DNA from: Phycomyces nitens
Taxonomy: Eukaryota > Mucoromycota > Mucoromycetes > Mucorales > Phycomycetaceae
Assembly: GCA_022702545.1 (NCBI GenBank)
Contig: JAHRBC010000002.1
Location: 3,038,001-3,102,000 of the forward strand
Direction of reading: 5' to 3'
Length of the DNA stretch: 64,000 nt
Numbering within the stretch: position 1 is the first letter of the stretch; each line of letters starts with the position of its first letter. Shown here piece by piece: positions 12,291 through 25,630 of this stretch. A model generated the notes under the pieces. That model did no database searches. It saw nothing but the letters and a program-made list of their open reading frames with translations, and had not been told where the DNA came from. Both the position numbers and the translations under genes were made by a program.

Positions 12291-13107
12291 TTAAGACGTC
12301 CTTTCACCCAATATTCTTTCAATATCCTCATACTGGCTTGCCCGACCAGGCAACGTCTAACATACACATGTGTTAAGCCAGCACTATCTTTCTCTAGATA
12401 AAATTACCCTCTCTAATTTCTGCAACAGTTTTATCCCACGCCTGTACTCAGCAATAGTCTCCTGTTCGATCACCGGTAAATTCACGGTATCTGGAGAGAG
12501 ATATGAGAATTAACAAAAAACCAATATATTGACACACGACATTACCTGGTTCACTGTACTCTTCGGTTTCAATGCCCCTTTCTTCCCCCTCCATTTGACT
12601 CTCCAGCGTAGTCTCCAGTAGGCGTCTAATTTGGTTTGGGTGCTCTCTACGCTCAATAGCCATCTGTTCTCTCATGGCTATCACCTCTTCTTCTAGTGTC
12701 TTGACCTGTTCCTCCAATTCAAGATCAAGAGGCTCTATATTACAAGTCATATGATGTTATTAGCAATTAATTAGCTTGTAATCTACAATACCTGTATCCA
12801 GATCAAGGAGATCGGTGCACTCTTCACCATTCACTGTAATATTCCCACTTGCCACACGAAAAACATCCTTGATCCACTACAAAACCACATTAGACCTTAA
12901 TCTAGTCTGTATCACACGTACCTTATCCATCTCTTTTTCCAGTCGTCGATGTTCCTGGTTTCGTCTGTTATGAGGACCAGGCTTGTGCTTCTCTTGTTGA
13001 TAGGTCTCTTGTAGAATATTTTTACTGGTCTTGGAGAGTGTATTGAATAACGAGTCAATCACGTCATTGTCCTCGAGGTCAATCTTCAAAGGCTGATCTT
13101 TTGCCAT
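12291..13107 (-). CDS. NSL1: Kinetochore MIND-complex subunit Nsl1/Mis14
   Basis: Exons on the minus strand: 13107-12922, 12876-12792, 12734-12546, 12490-12408 and 12356-12291, all GT-AG and in frame, giving 202 residues. Mis14/Nsl1 is one of four subunits of the Mis12 (MIND) complex, which links centromeric chromatin to the Ndc80 complex. The family signature is the central segment PLDLELEEQVKTLEEEVIAM followed by REQMAIERREHPNQIR. The N-terminus (DLEDNDVIDSLFNTLSKTSKNIL) and the C-terminal helix after TLPGRASQYEDIERIL also fit. The last intron has a good CTTAAC branch site. An in-frame upstream ATG at 13233 would add 42 residues of unlikely sequence; 13107 is preferred. Confidence 0.75.
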
Positions 13108-13277
13108 CGTCTTCATCCAACCCACTACAGAAAGGAATCTACATTTCTCTGGATAGAAAAGCATGAATTGATCGTCACAGCCGTGGCTTGGTCGGATCCA
13201 TCGAGGTCCACAAAAAATCATTACTCTAGGCATCTTTTTTTTTCTCTTCTTTTTTTTTATATCTTTAGAATTTCAAC
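13108..13277. promoter_or_regulatory. Compact shared promoter between NSL1 and TRM61
   Basis: The start codons of the two divergent genes are only about 170 bases apart (45 if the upstream NSL1 ATG is used), so both must share promoter elements. A T-rich block lies at about 13230-13260. No named factor site is evident. Confidence 0.5.
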
Positions 13278-14594
<1,317 letters not shown>

Positions 14595-15416
14595 ACCCCA
14601 TAGCATCCATTGTACATTCTTACCAGATGTTTCTTTAATATTTTGTGCCTATAGAAATAATATTTGTACTTATTAAAAACGATTATTTACACACACACAC
14701 AAACTTGGAACTGGGTTGATCTCTCGATAGCAAGAGATCATCATCTTGACAATAAGTTATGGAAACCCGATTCTTTATCTATTATTATCATTATTATTTA
14801 GAAGCCATTACAATATATATTGGTCTTTTTAGATTGTCCCAAATCATAAAAACAGCTGGGTGGGACAGTCGATCCACTGGTCTATATGAACATATGTACT
14901 TTATACCAAAACTAAGTATGAACTGATTCCCGAGATGGCTTAAGGTAATGGAGATGCAATTATTTTCAGCTGTCAAAACTAATGTATACTTTGGAATCAA
15001 GTCTAAATAAGGGACACTTGGTGATCAAGGTAGATATTATTATTATTATTATTATTTGTATACACAACCTGGACATTATGAACAGTAATAATAAACGCAT
15101 GATGCTAGTAAATTCAAGAGTTCAAGAATGGTTGATTATGTAGCCCTGGTCTCTTGGATCATGTAGATCATCAACCCAGGGGTACTCAGAATATTGATAG
15201 TACTTAAATATGGAGCTTGGTCCTGAAACAGTTTCCAAAGTAGATTTAGTATGTTTCACTGTCGGTTCCCTTCAACAGAACCCATTTCTTGTGCTCTTGC
15301 ATTGCCTTCTCTCAAGTCCAATGGACGATGACGTCCATTCAAATTCCGCCTCTCCCTTGTTTCAGTCTTCTTCCCATTCAAGGTTTGTTCCTTGCTTCCA
15401 TCTTCCTCTCTCCATC
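14595..15416. other. Intergenic region with ATT microsatellite
   Basis: Contains (ATT)n tracts near 14780 and 15035-15057 and a possible short 5' leader rich in TCTTCC just before the V-ATPase start. The frame at 15210-15719 overlaps the first exon of the next gene in another context and is not treated as coding upstream of 15417. Confidence 0.5.
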
Positions 15417-16662
15417 ATGGCATTCGCGCTTTATTTCAACGAGAACAACGGTTATCTGGATGGTATTCTTCGAGGCTATCGTTCGGGAATTATTTCTCGA
15501 ACACAGTACTCCAACCTTACCCAGAGCGAGACTCTTGAAGGTGAGTTGGACATTATAAAACATATTGAGAGTATCAATATTAAACCTTGTAATTTTGCAA
15601 GATCTTCGCCTTCAGTTGGGAGCCACAGATTATGGAACCTTGTTGCAGAACGAGCCTTCTCCAATCTCTGTCTCGACCATCAGCAAGAAGCTGACCCAAC
15701 GTCTGGTGGAGGAGTTTGACTATATTCGCGCCAACGCTGTCCAGCCATTAACAAAGTTCCTCGACTACATTACGCAAGTGATGTTCATGCGCACGTTGAA
15801 TGAAGAGAGGCATGCTTATTGTTTGTGATGAATAGGTATCAGTACATGATCGACAATGTCATTCTGTTGATCACCGGAACTCTTCATGAGCGTGACACCC
15901 ATGAATTGCTCGAGCGTTGCCATCCTCTTGGTGTATTTGACTCGATGCCTGCTTTGTGTGTTGCCACTACTGTTGCTGAACTGTACAATACTGTGTTGGT
16001 GGAGACTCCCTTGGCACCTTACTTTGCCAACTGCCTGAGTGCCCATGATTTAGATGAGCTTAATATTGAGATCATCCGTAATACTCTCCACAAGGCCTAT
16101 CTCGAGGATTTCTATGAGTTCTGTCAATCACTTGGTGGCCCCACGGCCGAGGTTATGGGAGACATTCTCCAGGTAAATTCAAAAAAAGGTTTTTTGTTTT
16201 TGTTGTTGTTGTTATAAGGGGAAAAAGATGATTTACTATAGATTTTGTCTATAGTTTGAGGCAGATCGTCGTACAATCAACATTACCATCAACTCTTTTG
16301 GTACTGAGCTGTCCAAAGAGGATCGCCGCAAGCTTTTCCCTACCATTGGTCGTCTTTATCCCGAGGGAAACGCAAGGTTGGCAGTGGCTGATGAGCTCGA
16401 TCAGGTCAAGGGTGCCTGTGAAGTATTTCATGAATACCGTCCTTTCTTTGATACTGTCTCAAGTGACAGCACATTGGAAAACAGATTCTTTAAACATGAG
16501 GCCTTTTTGAATGGAATCGCTTTCCAGCAACAGTTCAACTATGGTGTATTCTATTCGTACATTAAGCTCAAGGAACAGGAGATTCGCAACATTGGGTGGA
16601 TTGCAGAGTGTATCTCCCAGAACCAAAAGGACAGAATTAACAGTTATATCCCAGTCCTCTAA
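15417..16662 (+). CDS. VMA6: V-type ATPase V0 subunit d (Vma6)
   Basis: Subunit d caps the proteolipid ring of the vacuolar proton pump and couples it to the central stalk. Exons: 15417-15540, 15602-15773, 15836-16172 and 16255-16662, giving 346 residues (family about 345-350). Highly conserved runs include [73 protein letters not shown] and [18 protein letters not shown]. The C-terminus [17 protein letters not shown] is the usual ending. The second intron (15774-15835) keeps the frame only as GC-AG with donor GCAAGT: the split codon ACG joins the DYI-T to YQYM. The start ATG lies in ATCATGG. Confidence 0.96.
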
Positions 16663-18311
16663 AACATGTTGCCCTGATTTCTGCACTGTACATTGAATAA
16701 ATTACTAGCTCCGCCAGTACCAAAACCCTGTTGAACCTGTGTTATTTTTTGCTAGAGATTGGCTCTTGGATATATATATATTAGGGTAGCCAACTTTATA
16801 TCAATAGCCTTTGTCTTTATTACCATGTACAATAATTAACCCTAAAAGACTTGAACAAGTGCCTTGTGCTCTTATTCAACTGAAATCACCTATAATGCTT
16901 GCCCTTTTTTTTGTCTGTACTCTGATAAGTACATCAATCATTTATTTATGTATTTAATTATTGTTTAGAAGAAACAAAAAGCTTTTTTTTTCTCAGAATT
17001 ATATTAATGCGAGGTTTACATTTAAGAATGATACTTAGAAGGTACAGAAACTGGGGTCTTTTAGAGTTGCCAATCATCAATTATTAGCAAGGGCTTAACA
17101 TGGTACAAACTTTTGTATCTTTTCCACAGGATTATTATCTAACATAAATATTTGAATGTTAAAGTCAAGCTTGTTCTCAAAGATCCTCAATTATTTTCCA
17201 GCTTGGTCTTTTTTATTTTACATTTAATAAATTACAAAAATATTATTACAATCTAGAGTGAGCTACCTGTACACAATTATTAAATATCTTATGCATCCAG
17301 ATCGCCCTCGATGGAAGCAGGGATGCCAGAAATTATAATACTAATTCATCACCACACGACCGATACTCAATATTACTAGAAATTTGGAAAGGAGGCCGGT
17401 GACGCTCCGTTCATATATCAAAGTTTTTTTTTTGTTTCTGTAAATCTTGGTAGCTAATTATCTAGGTCTGTATAGTATGATAAGAATATATTTATTTGAA
17501 CGCGTAAAAATATTGATACTTAGTATACAAAGCATTTCCTAACTGCCGTTTGATTTTAAAGTGATGCTTATAAAGTTGAAGATCCAAATAAAATGAATTG
17601 CAAGTTATACCAAGAAGAATGGGCAAGTTTTTTTTAAAAGGCTGTAGACCTTGACAAGATATATTTGCTATACCAAGTATTTGCTCGAAAAGTTATCATG
17701 TACCATTGAGTCTAAATCCAATCCAATGTGTATATTACTTTTTAAAAAAAAAGTCTATAATACATAATTGATCCACTAGGGAAAAATTAAAACGTTATTA
17801 TATTAAAGTATGTTATCACAATTATATGTATTGAATTAATGGGATTTAGATAAATATCAAACAGTCTAGTCAACTTCTTGGAGAAGAATGGACTAGATAT
17901 TATATATTGACATGTAATTCTGAAACTCCATGCGAGTTGTTTTAATAATTAAAATATAAACTATATTAAAAAAAAGCATGCACTACCTGAGAGTATTCAT
18001 GCAAGAATGACAGATGTAGTTTTTGCAAATAGAGAGCATACTTTATAGATATTAGAGGGTTTGGTAAGTTATCCAAATATTCCCCTACATAAAAAAGGAA
18101 GATACGATCTTTGGCTTGTTTCAAATTATGTTCAAAAAAATATGCAAATTTATAAATTTATAAATTTTCATATCCCCTTCTCTACTTTAATCCAAATTTC
18201 CATAGGACTTTAAATATGAAGTGGTGTCTCACATTTAAAAGCCGATTTAATCAAGACCCATAAAAATTATAATTTTCATAAGATATCCCCTTCTCTAATA
18301 ATGAAAAAATA
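16663..18311. other. AT-rich gene-poor region
   Basis: No coding frame longer than chance. Poly-T and poly-A tracts are common, including T5A9 near 17740. Nothing recognised. Confidence 0.6.
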
Positions 18312-18960
18312 TATTTTTATTTGGCGCCAAAAAACCATTGACTCTTATATTAATGGAAGTGCTTTACTAACTACAGAATATTCTTGATTCTGGCTTAATA
18401 ATATCTTATAACAAATGAGATCTACAACTCTAGACGATATCACTAAGAAAGAGTGAAGGAACTGTCGAATATCCTGAAACTGGAAATGTATTTTTAATTC
18501 CCGCTCAACTTATTATTGTACTTGTTTGTATAAAATCAATTATTCATGAATATGTGCACGGTCCAGCTTAGATCACCCAAAAGACTAAAAAGCTAATCGC
18601 CGTTTACAATTGTAGACTGGCTTTAAAGTTAACAGTACGCAGATGAAGACCAACCTTTAACTTGATGTTTACCTCTTTACCTCTTTACTTGTTTCCTTTT
18701 AAAAGCCTCGATTTTTACCGTAAACAACCTAGTCTCACCATGTCAAAAAATATTCACACCTTGGCTCACGTCATCAACAAAAAGCGTGATGACCTCGCAC
18801 ATGCGAAATATTTTTCTATAAAGACAGGGAATTTGGGCGCGTATTATTGTTTCTGTCTCTTTACTTCTCTTCTTTTTACTACTTTAATTTCTCATGGAAA
18901 TGTCAATTGTAGCAAATTTTCACTTCATCTATTCTTAATTTCACTATCTAGGACTCCATC
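18312..18960 (+). repeat. Dispersed ~650-bp repeat, copy 1
   Basis: Alignable by eye with 39389-40030 in the same orientation. The shared sequence starts at TATTTTTATTTGGCGCC and ends near TTTCACTATCTAGGACTCC. The first ~450 bases are roughly 95% identical; similarity falls off afterwards, with small indels. A 100-residue frame (18662-18964) contains MSKNIHTLAHVINKKRDDLAH, and the same reading is broken in copy 2. Copy 2 lies directly upstream of a MULE transposase remnant, whereas no transposase follows here. The repeat is therefore probably the 5' part of that element, left alone here by deletion or abortive transposition. Confidence 0.85.
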
Positions 18961-21900
18961 CTAATAATGGACGGACTTCTAATTATGGATGGATGCGTTA
19001 TAAATATTTTTGAGCCGTTAAACCAACGTGTCATTCAGTTGTAGCAAACACTTGTTAGAGTCAAACTTTTGTAAAAACACAGACTAATCAATCTGCTTGC
19101 TACTGGAAATCGTGTAAATGACCCGTTAAAAGACGCTAGCAAATTAATGATGCCTAATGTTCATCTCTGTCAAACATGGAAATGACCCTCATTTCACCTT
19201 CCTAGCTCATTCCCAATGCTAATGACGTTGTCTCAATCTTTGGCAACTGGTCTCGTGTAGCTAGGAGCAAGAATACTACACTTTGTGATATCGCCTTTAG
19301 TAATTCATAGATTGAGTATCAAACGATCCGTACGCCTTGAGCGTCATCCAATCTAGATGATGTTGCCTATGGGATCACACACAGTGGCTTGGAGCCTTCC
19401 CACTTCATCCACACATTCAAGACCCAATACTCTAACTTAGTCGACCCACAAGGACAAGGCCGCGAGGATTAGCCCAGTCGAACAGCTTGACACATATCAG
19501 TCTCTGCTTGGACCCGCGATTCAAGCTTTACCAAAGAAAGGGATTTGGAATAGTCGATCCTTGTTCAACTACTCAGGTAGTTTATCCTGGCTTAATTTCC
19601 AATGACAACAATATTCAATAATATAGTCTCAACATTATTTATCAATATACGCATATTCCTGAGCATCGATAATATGCTATTTCATCCATGGCTACTACAA
19701 TCCATGATCCATTGATACAAGTCAATCGAGAGTGTGTACGGTCCAGTAATATGCTCCCAGTATTCAACTGTAATTACCCATTGTAAATGGCTCACATTAT
19801 CAGTTGGGCTATTACTCTTGATATATGATTGTAGAGTCTGGTATGCTGATCACCCAATGCCTAATAGTAAATGGGAGGCCATCGTCCGTCTTGGACAATT
19901 AATCACTCCGTGATCTGCCCTGCTACTCGAACGAGGTTAAACATATTCCGATGGTTTGCTCTTAAACCCCAAGGGTTTCTTCGCTCCCATTTGATACGGT
20001 CAAGGCTGATAATGATGCACTCTGTTGGTTTCCAATATTCGCCTCTCTTTATCACACCAACTGGCTCAAATCCTGGTTATACTCAAGAACATGAACCTTG
20101 ATTTGGCAGTTCTGGTTCCTATATCAATGTGATTAGGTGGGTAAACACACACCTATGAACTTGGTATTATATACGGTTTAGTTACAGGTGTCGATGTAGG
20201 TATCATTAAATACCCATGGCTGTGTGAATTTATGATATTTTGTCCTGATTGCCATATAAATGTTTTCATGTATCTCTCGTTTTTGCTGTTGTATGTGATA
20301 ATTCCCGCTCTTTTTGAGTCGACTGTATCTTGGAACATCTTCTGGGCTATATATATGGAAATATAATCTGTAATATCTTTTATGTTTAGTGGGGTAGAAT
20401 GTATTGTCTTTTTTTTTTTATTGATAAATTGGCCGTCAATACTTTGTATTAAACTTTGGTATATTTGTCTAATCGTTCTGAGTATGCACTTTTTATATGA
20501 TAATGGAGACTTATGTTTTCAATTTCAATATTTGTTTTGTAAAGTCTATCTTAAATAAATAATATGACCAATATATTTCATTTCATTATGATGAGCTGAC
20601 ACTGTACAATTTAAATACTTTCCATAACAATATCTTGCTTTTCTTGACACTTTAGATAGTTAAATTTATAAGCTCATACTTTTAATCACGTAGGAAAGAG
20701 TGTGAAGGTCATGTACGTTCCTGTAATTTATAGTGGTTTTTATCTCTTATAATATACAAATCCATTTTCTTAATGTAAGTAGTTGCCACTGTGAGCATTA
20801 AGAATATTCTTGTAAAATGCCAAAATATAACTTTTCAAAAATTGAACACACTTTATAGTACGTATACTGCTATTTAGTACAAGTGGTTCAACCTATTCTT
20901 TCAAGGTGCGCCCCAGACCATAATAGAGGCTCTTTTTTCTATTGCAATTTTAGAGGAAAGCAACCAAGCTGATACTTTTCAGTAGGTTAAAACCAATCGT
21001 TGTCACGGCTATTATTCTTAAAGAGAGTGAGCCTGCACTCGCCACTCCATATCACCTATTTTACCTGATAATATCAGTTTTTTACACTATTATAAGAGGT
21101 ATAGAGCCTGTAAATGTGCTCTTTAGACGTAAAATACTTTGCGAGAATTATACACAGCTGAATCCTCATTTTCTATAAAAGTGTATTAATAATATTTGCC
21201 CAAACACACTTTATGTCTCTTTTGTTGTTGTTGAGCGTGTCAAGTCAGCCAACATTTGATGTCAATGTTTCTTTACAGCCCAAGCAAGACAGCTTTCTTA
21301 TTTGGTAGTAAGTAGTCTTGCCCTTTCCGAATATTCCTTGTCGGTCAGACCTAGTTGGCTTTTTAAGAATACAAGTGATTTTTTTTCTTAACTCTAAAAG
21401 TCTTCAAGAGGCTTTGTGGGGCCAAAGCCAAGATAGCTAGTCTTCCAAGAGTCCGTGATGTGGTAAATATTCTATTGACTAGAATTTAAGCCAGAGGTTT
21501 ACAAAGAGTATGGGTATAGAGTGAGAAACTGTATAAAGCGGATAATCTTTTAGATGTTTGGAGTTTTTTGCTACTATTATGCTATAAAGATTGAACAAGC
21601 TAAATATATATTTTATATGATTTTTTCTTCTTCCTGTTATTGAACATTGTTATGTGAACAATAAAAAGAACTCTCCTATCACGAAGCTTTTTTTTTTTGA
21701 AAAAAGAAAAGGTATTGACTATAGAAAATAGAAAGATCTAAATTCAGAGGTTACATGTGTGAATGAAAATGTCGACTTAAAAGTGTATACAATACTCAGA
21801 GTATATGTTGATTCTACATATAAAGCGCCATTGAGAACATATGGGCTTCAATATATACTGCCGACACGCCAATAGAACAATACGATACGTTGCTTATCTT

Positions 21901-22867
21901 TATTTTTATAGTAGAAAGTTTCCATGAAAACAATTCCAAAGATGGTATTCTTCACATCCATATCAAACTTTACTATCGCGCCTTTTTTCTTTTATCTATT
22001 GTATTCTATTGAATACATGCGTATATAAATATATGTAGGACAATCCTAAAGGCCTGCACTCCTAAACAGCCAAGCCAAAAGAACGCGGGGTTTCTTATCA
22101 GGTACGTCCATAGAGATAAATTGTATTATGCTGCATTTTCTATCAAATACATATTTCATGGACTCCCTGTTATACTATCTCGATCATTCTCCAGGTACTT
22201 TTTTTTCAGTTTGTGTAATCTTATGCCTTGTACTATTGATCGCTTGCTTAACGTTAAAAGATTTTTAGAGACTTGCAACATTAGATTTTAGTGGGCTGTG
22301 AAATTGCTTTAAACTTTCGAATATATAATACTTTACTAAACTCTGTACTGCTTGAAAAAACAAAGTTGAGCGAATTCACGACCGCCCCTAAAGATGTGTG
22401 AGACAGACCAAGAAAGAAGAAAAAAAAGAGTATCTTGCTCGGATCTGATCCAAGATGTACTTTTGTGTAGCTCATAAAGTTGATAACAAGCTTTGTCTTA
22501 TTGAGACTCAGACTGAAGCTGTGGAGGAAGAAAATATAAAAAGGAAAATATGCATGTGTGTAGGACGCCATGGGGGAAACGTACGAGCCAATTACTTGGT
22601 TTCAATTATAAATTATTGTATATAGAGATAACCAATTCAAAAGGTATTGTGGCAATTGGTAAAGAGAAAATAAAGGTCTAGGTTGGATTGTTATTATATA
22701 TATATTATTTAAATACTCTAAGACCACAAAGGGCCGTGTGGTGTGATTTTTCAGTCATTTAGGCCAGGCTGACATTTGTTGTACATAATGGTTGTACAGC
22801 TATAAAGACGATTATTAATAAGTGTTGACAGATTTAATAGCTGGCTTACTGTTTCTCTGGTATAGAA
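18961..22867. other. Gene-poor region with a less AT-rich core at 19140-20110
   Basis: Bases 19140-20110 are clearly less AT-rich than their surroundings and look like eroded coding or repeat DNA, but no frame stays open and no family is recognised. The longest open frame is 19871-20101 (+, 76 codons). Bases 20110-22860 are AT-rich with poly-T tracts. The frame at 22281-22571 (-) is probably noise. Confidence 0.5.
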
Positions 22868-24627
22868 TTATAGACGATAGATAAAATTGGGGTCTTGGAC
22901 ATCAGTAAGGTCATCTTCGACATTGGTTGCCATGGTAGAGGGCTGGGATAGACGTCTCTCATTGACTATCGCCATGCGCCAGCGTGCAAGAAGTAAGAAC
23001 CCAATTACTCCAAAATTGGCTACTATGTAACCAATCATTGCCCCCAGATATTGAGGTGCAGGAGAACTGTTGGCTATGTATGGGCCAGCAAAGTTTCCAA
23101 TAGTATAGAATACCATGAAAAGGCCATTGAAGAAGATCTTCTTGGTGTATCCAGAAATATTGTTGGTGATTGAGGTAAGGATGAGGACGTAGGCAGCCGG
23201 GTATGTCCATCCAAGATAGAGACCAATCAACTTTAGCTTCGGTACAGGAATTACGAGTAGTAATAAGAGCCCAACGTTGTTTATAAACATCGTAACACAA
23301 GCCACATAGATGGTCTGGTTGGTCTTCTTGACAAAATACACGGCAACAATAATATAAACAATATCAGCAGCACCGATACCCACAGTAGACAGCACGGCCT
23401 CAATGGGCTAAATTTCATACAAAAGGTCAGCCCAATTCTTGTGTCTAACGAAAAAGAAAAAAAAAACTTACAGTGTACCCAAATGCCACTGTGATCTGAC
23501 TACTATAGACTGTCATACCACCATTCTGCAAGTTTAATAGCGTACACGCAAAGCAGAAACACCAGCAGCGTACATCCTTCAAGGCTTCAAAGATGTGCTC
23601 TTTTTTGATATTTCTGGTTCTCATCACCGCATTATCGCGCATTCTTTCTTCCACCAATATTTCCTGTTCAGCATTGAGATTCAAATATGGGGACTTTGGA
23701 TGATCAATCAAGAAGAAAAATACGGCAATTCCAATTAAGCAAGTAAGACCACCCAAAATAAACATGATCCTTTGGACAATATGGTTAGTCTACTAGACTT
23801 CTGTTGGACCCTTTTTGTCGGTTACTAGCTCAGAATAAGATCTTACCACTTCCATTGCGCAATTCCATGCAGATTTTCCATTCTTCCGATGCCATAGGTG
23901 ATAAAACCACCAACAATAAAGCCAAGCCCATTGAAAATCCAAAAGGCGCTAAGGCGAGTTATCTGCTCGGAGCGGCGGTAGAAAGTACTGATCAAAAGTG
24001 TTAGGCATGGGTAGATTCCGGCCTCAAATAATCCCAAGAGAAAACGCAAGGCGGCAGCTTGAGAGAAGTTTGTAGCAAATGCAGTGCACCACAAAGAAGT
24101 TCCCCAAAGAAGAACAAGGGTACCAATGTAGCGACTCAAAGGCAGACGTTGGAGAAAGTAGTTGTTTGGTAGCTGTTTTTATATCAGAATCAAGTGGATA
24201 TAAAACCAATAATATCCTTTTTTTTGTTACCTGGAAGATCAGGAACCCGAGGTAGAAAATCGAGCCCAGGAAACTGAATTCAGTGCCTTGAAGATTGAGG
24301 TCTTTTTGGATGCCAAAAACACCTGCATAGTTGATTGTTGCTTTATCGAGATACTTATAAAGTTGGGAGTTGAGTATTACTTGTGTATAGGTAACACTTT
24401 TTTTTTCCCATTACCTGAATAAAATCAATAATACAAATGATGGGCATCACAAACAAGTCGATTTTCCTGACAAGTGTCTTTTCTTCAATGGATATGATCG
24501 AGTCATCAGAATAATCGTATCCAAAATTGTAACGATCTTGGTCTATTTCTGTGGACTGAAAATTGTCATGGTCGTTATTGACCATCTTCATCTCCATTTC
24601 GCAAGAACCTCTTTGGATTTTTGCCAT
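22868..24627 (-). CDS. MFS anion/allantoate-permease (Dal5)-family transporter A
   Basis: Exons on the minus strand: 24627-24415, 24353-24231, 24172-23847, 23769-23472 and 23407-22868, all GT-AG, giving 499 residues. It is a 12-helix major facilitator of the fungal anion:cation symporter group (Dal5, Tna1, Fen2-like). The family signature is visible: VRKIDLFVMPIICIIDFIQ, then YLDKATINYAGVFGIQKDL, then SIFYLGFLIFQLPNNYFLQR. FLLGLFEAGIYPCLTLLISTFYRRSEQITR matches the loop 4-5 motif. The C-terminal half carries GYTKKIFFNGLFMVFYTIGNFAGP. Substrates in this family range over allantoate, nicotinate, pantothenate and biotin; the real one cannot be told. The start 24627 has a CACCATGG context. It is a tandem paralogue of the gene at 25631-27327. 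Confidence 0.9.
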
Positions 24628-25630
24628 GGTGAAAGGAAGAAGAGACAAAGGAAATCAGAAAAACACAAGAATAAAAAAAAGTATATTGCGGAATATATGC
24701 CTCCAATATCCCCATATTAGTTTTCTAAATCTCATGCATCCTAGATTTTTTCTGATTTTTTTCTTTTTTCAAAAACACGGTTTACACAATTATAATCATA
24801 TATGGTAATTATAAATTATGATTTAAATTTCTTGCGTTATAAGTGTCACAGTTTTTGTATGAACATTGTTGATATCAATAACCATTTAACCAGGTATTCT
24901 GCACCTATTTGCCCCCCTTTTTTATCCTAATGGCTGATCAATAGTGGACCTTTGTGTCGGGAGCTATAAGATATAAACTCACAAGTATCTCCATCTAACC
25001 TTACCACCATATTCACTTCACAATTGGGCTATTTATTGGCTACGAGTCAATTCATGTGTTTGTGCCTGAGTAACATAACACATTAGGTTTGTGCTCGTCT
25101 CCATCGCTCTTGACGGGTATTCACAATAAAAGCCCGCTCTCGATTGGCAGTACTTCACTACGTTTGTTCTTGGGCCACGTTTGCAAAGCGTGTGTTCCGA
25201 GGCACCAACGTTTTTTTCTGTAAATTTGATTATATTGTGTGTAAATGAAGCACGCAGGAATGGTGGCATTCAAACGAATGGAATTGGTTCAAAATCTAAA
25301 CCAACTTGATGTTAAACAATATACTATGGTTGGCACCTCTAAAAAAGCTATTGTTAGAATCTAAATAGTCTATATTCCTCTTTATTTCCAAAAACAACCC
25401 AAAACCCTAGGGTACAAATATAATTAAGTGATTTTTTGGTGCTTACTGATCATCATCAAACAAGCGTGTAAATTAAGTGGCAAATATAGAAACTTGAAGT
25501 ATGCGAGCAATATGGTTATTGGGGTTTTTATTAGGTATACAAATGTGTACGGTTTGCTTTGAGAAATTAAGATAATAAATAAGTAAGCTATAATGGAAAG
25601 TGAGGTTGTGTGTTTATGGGTATTAAGACT

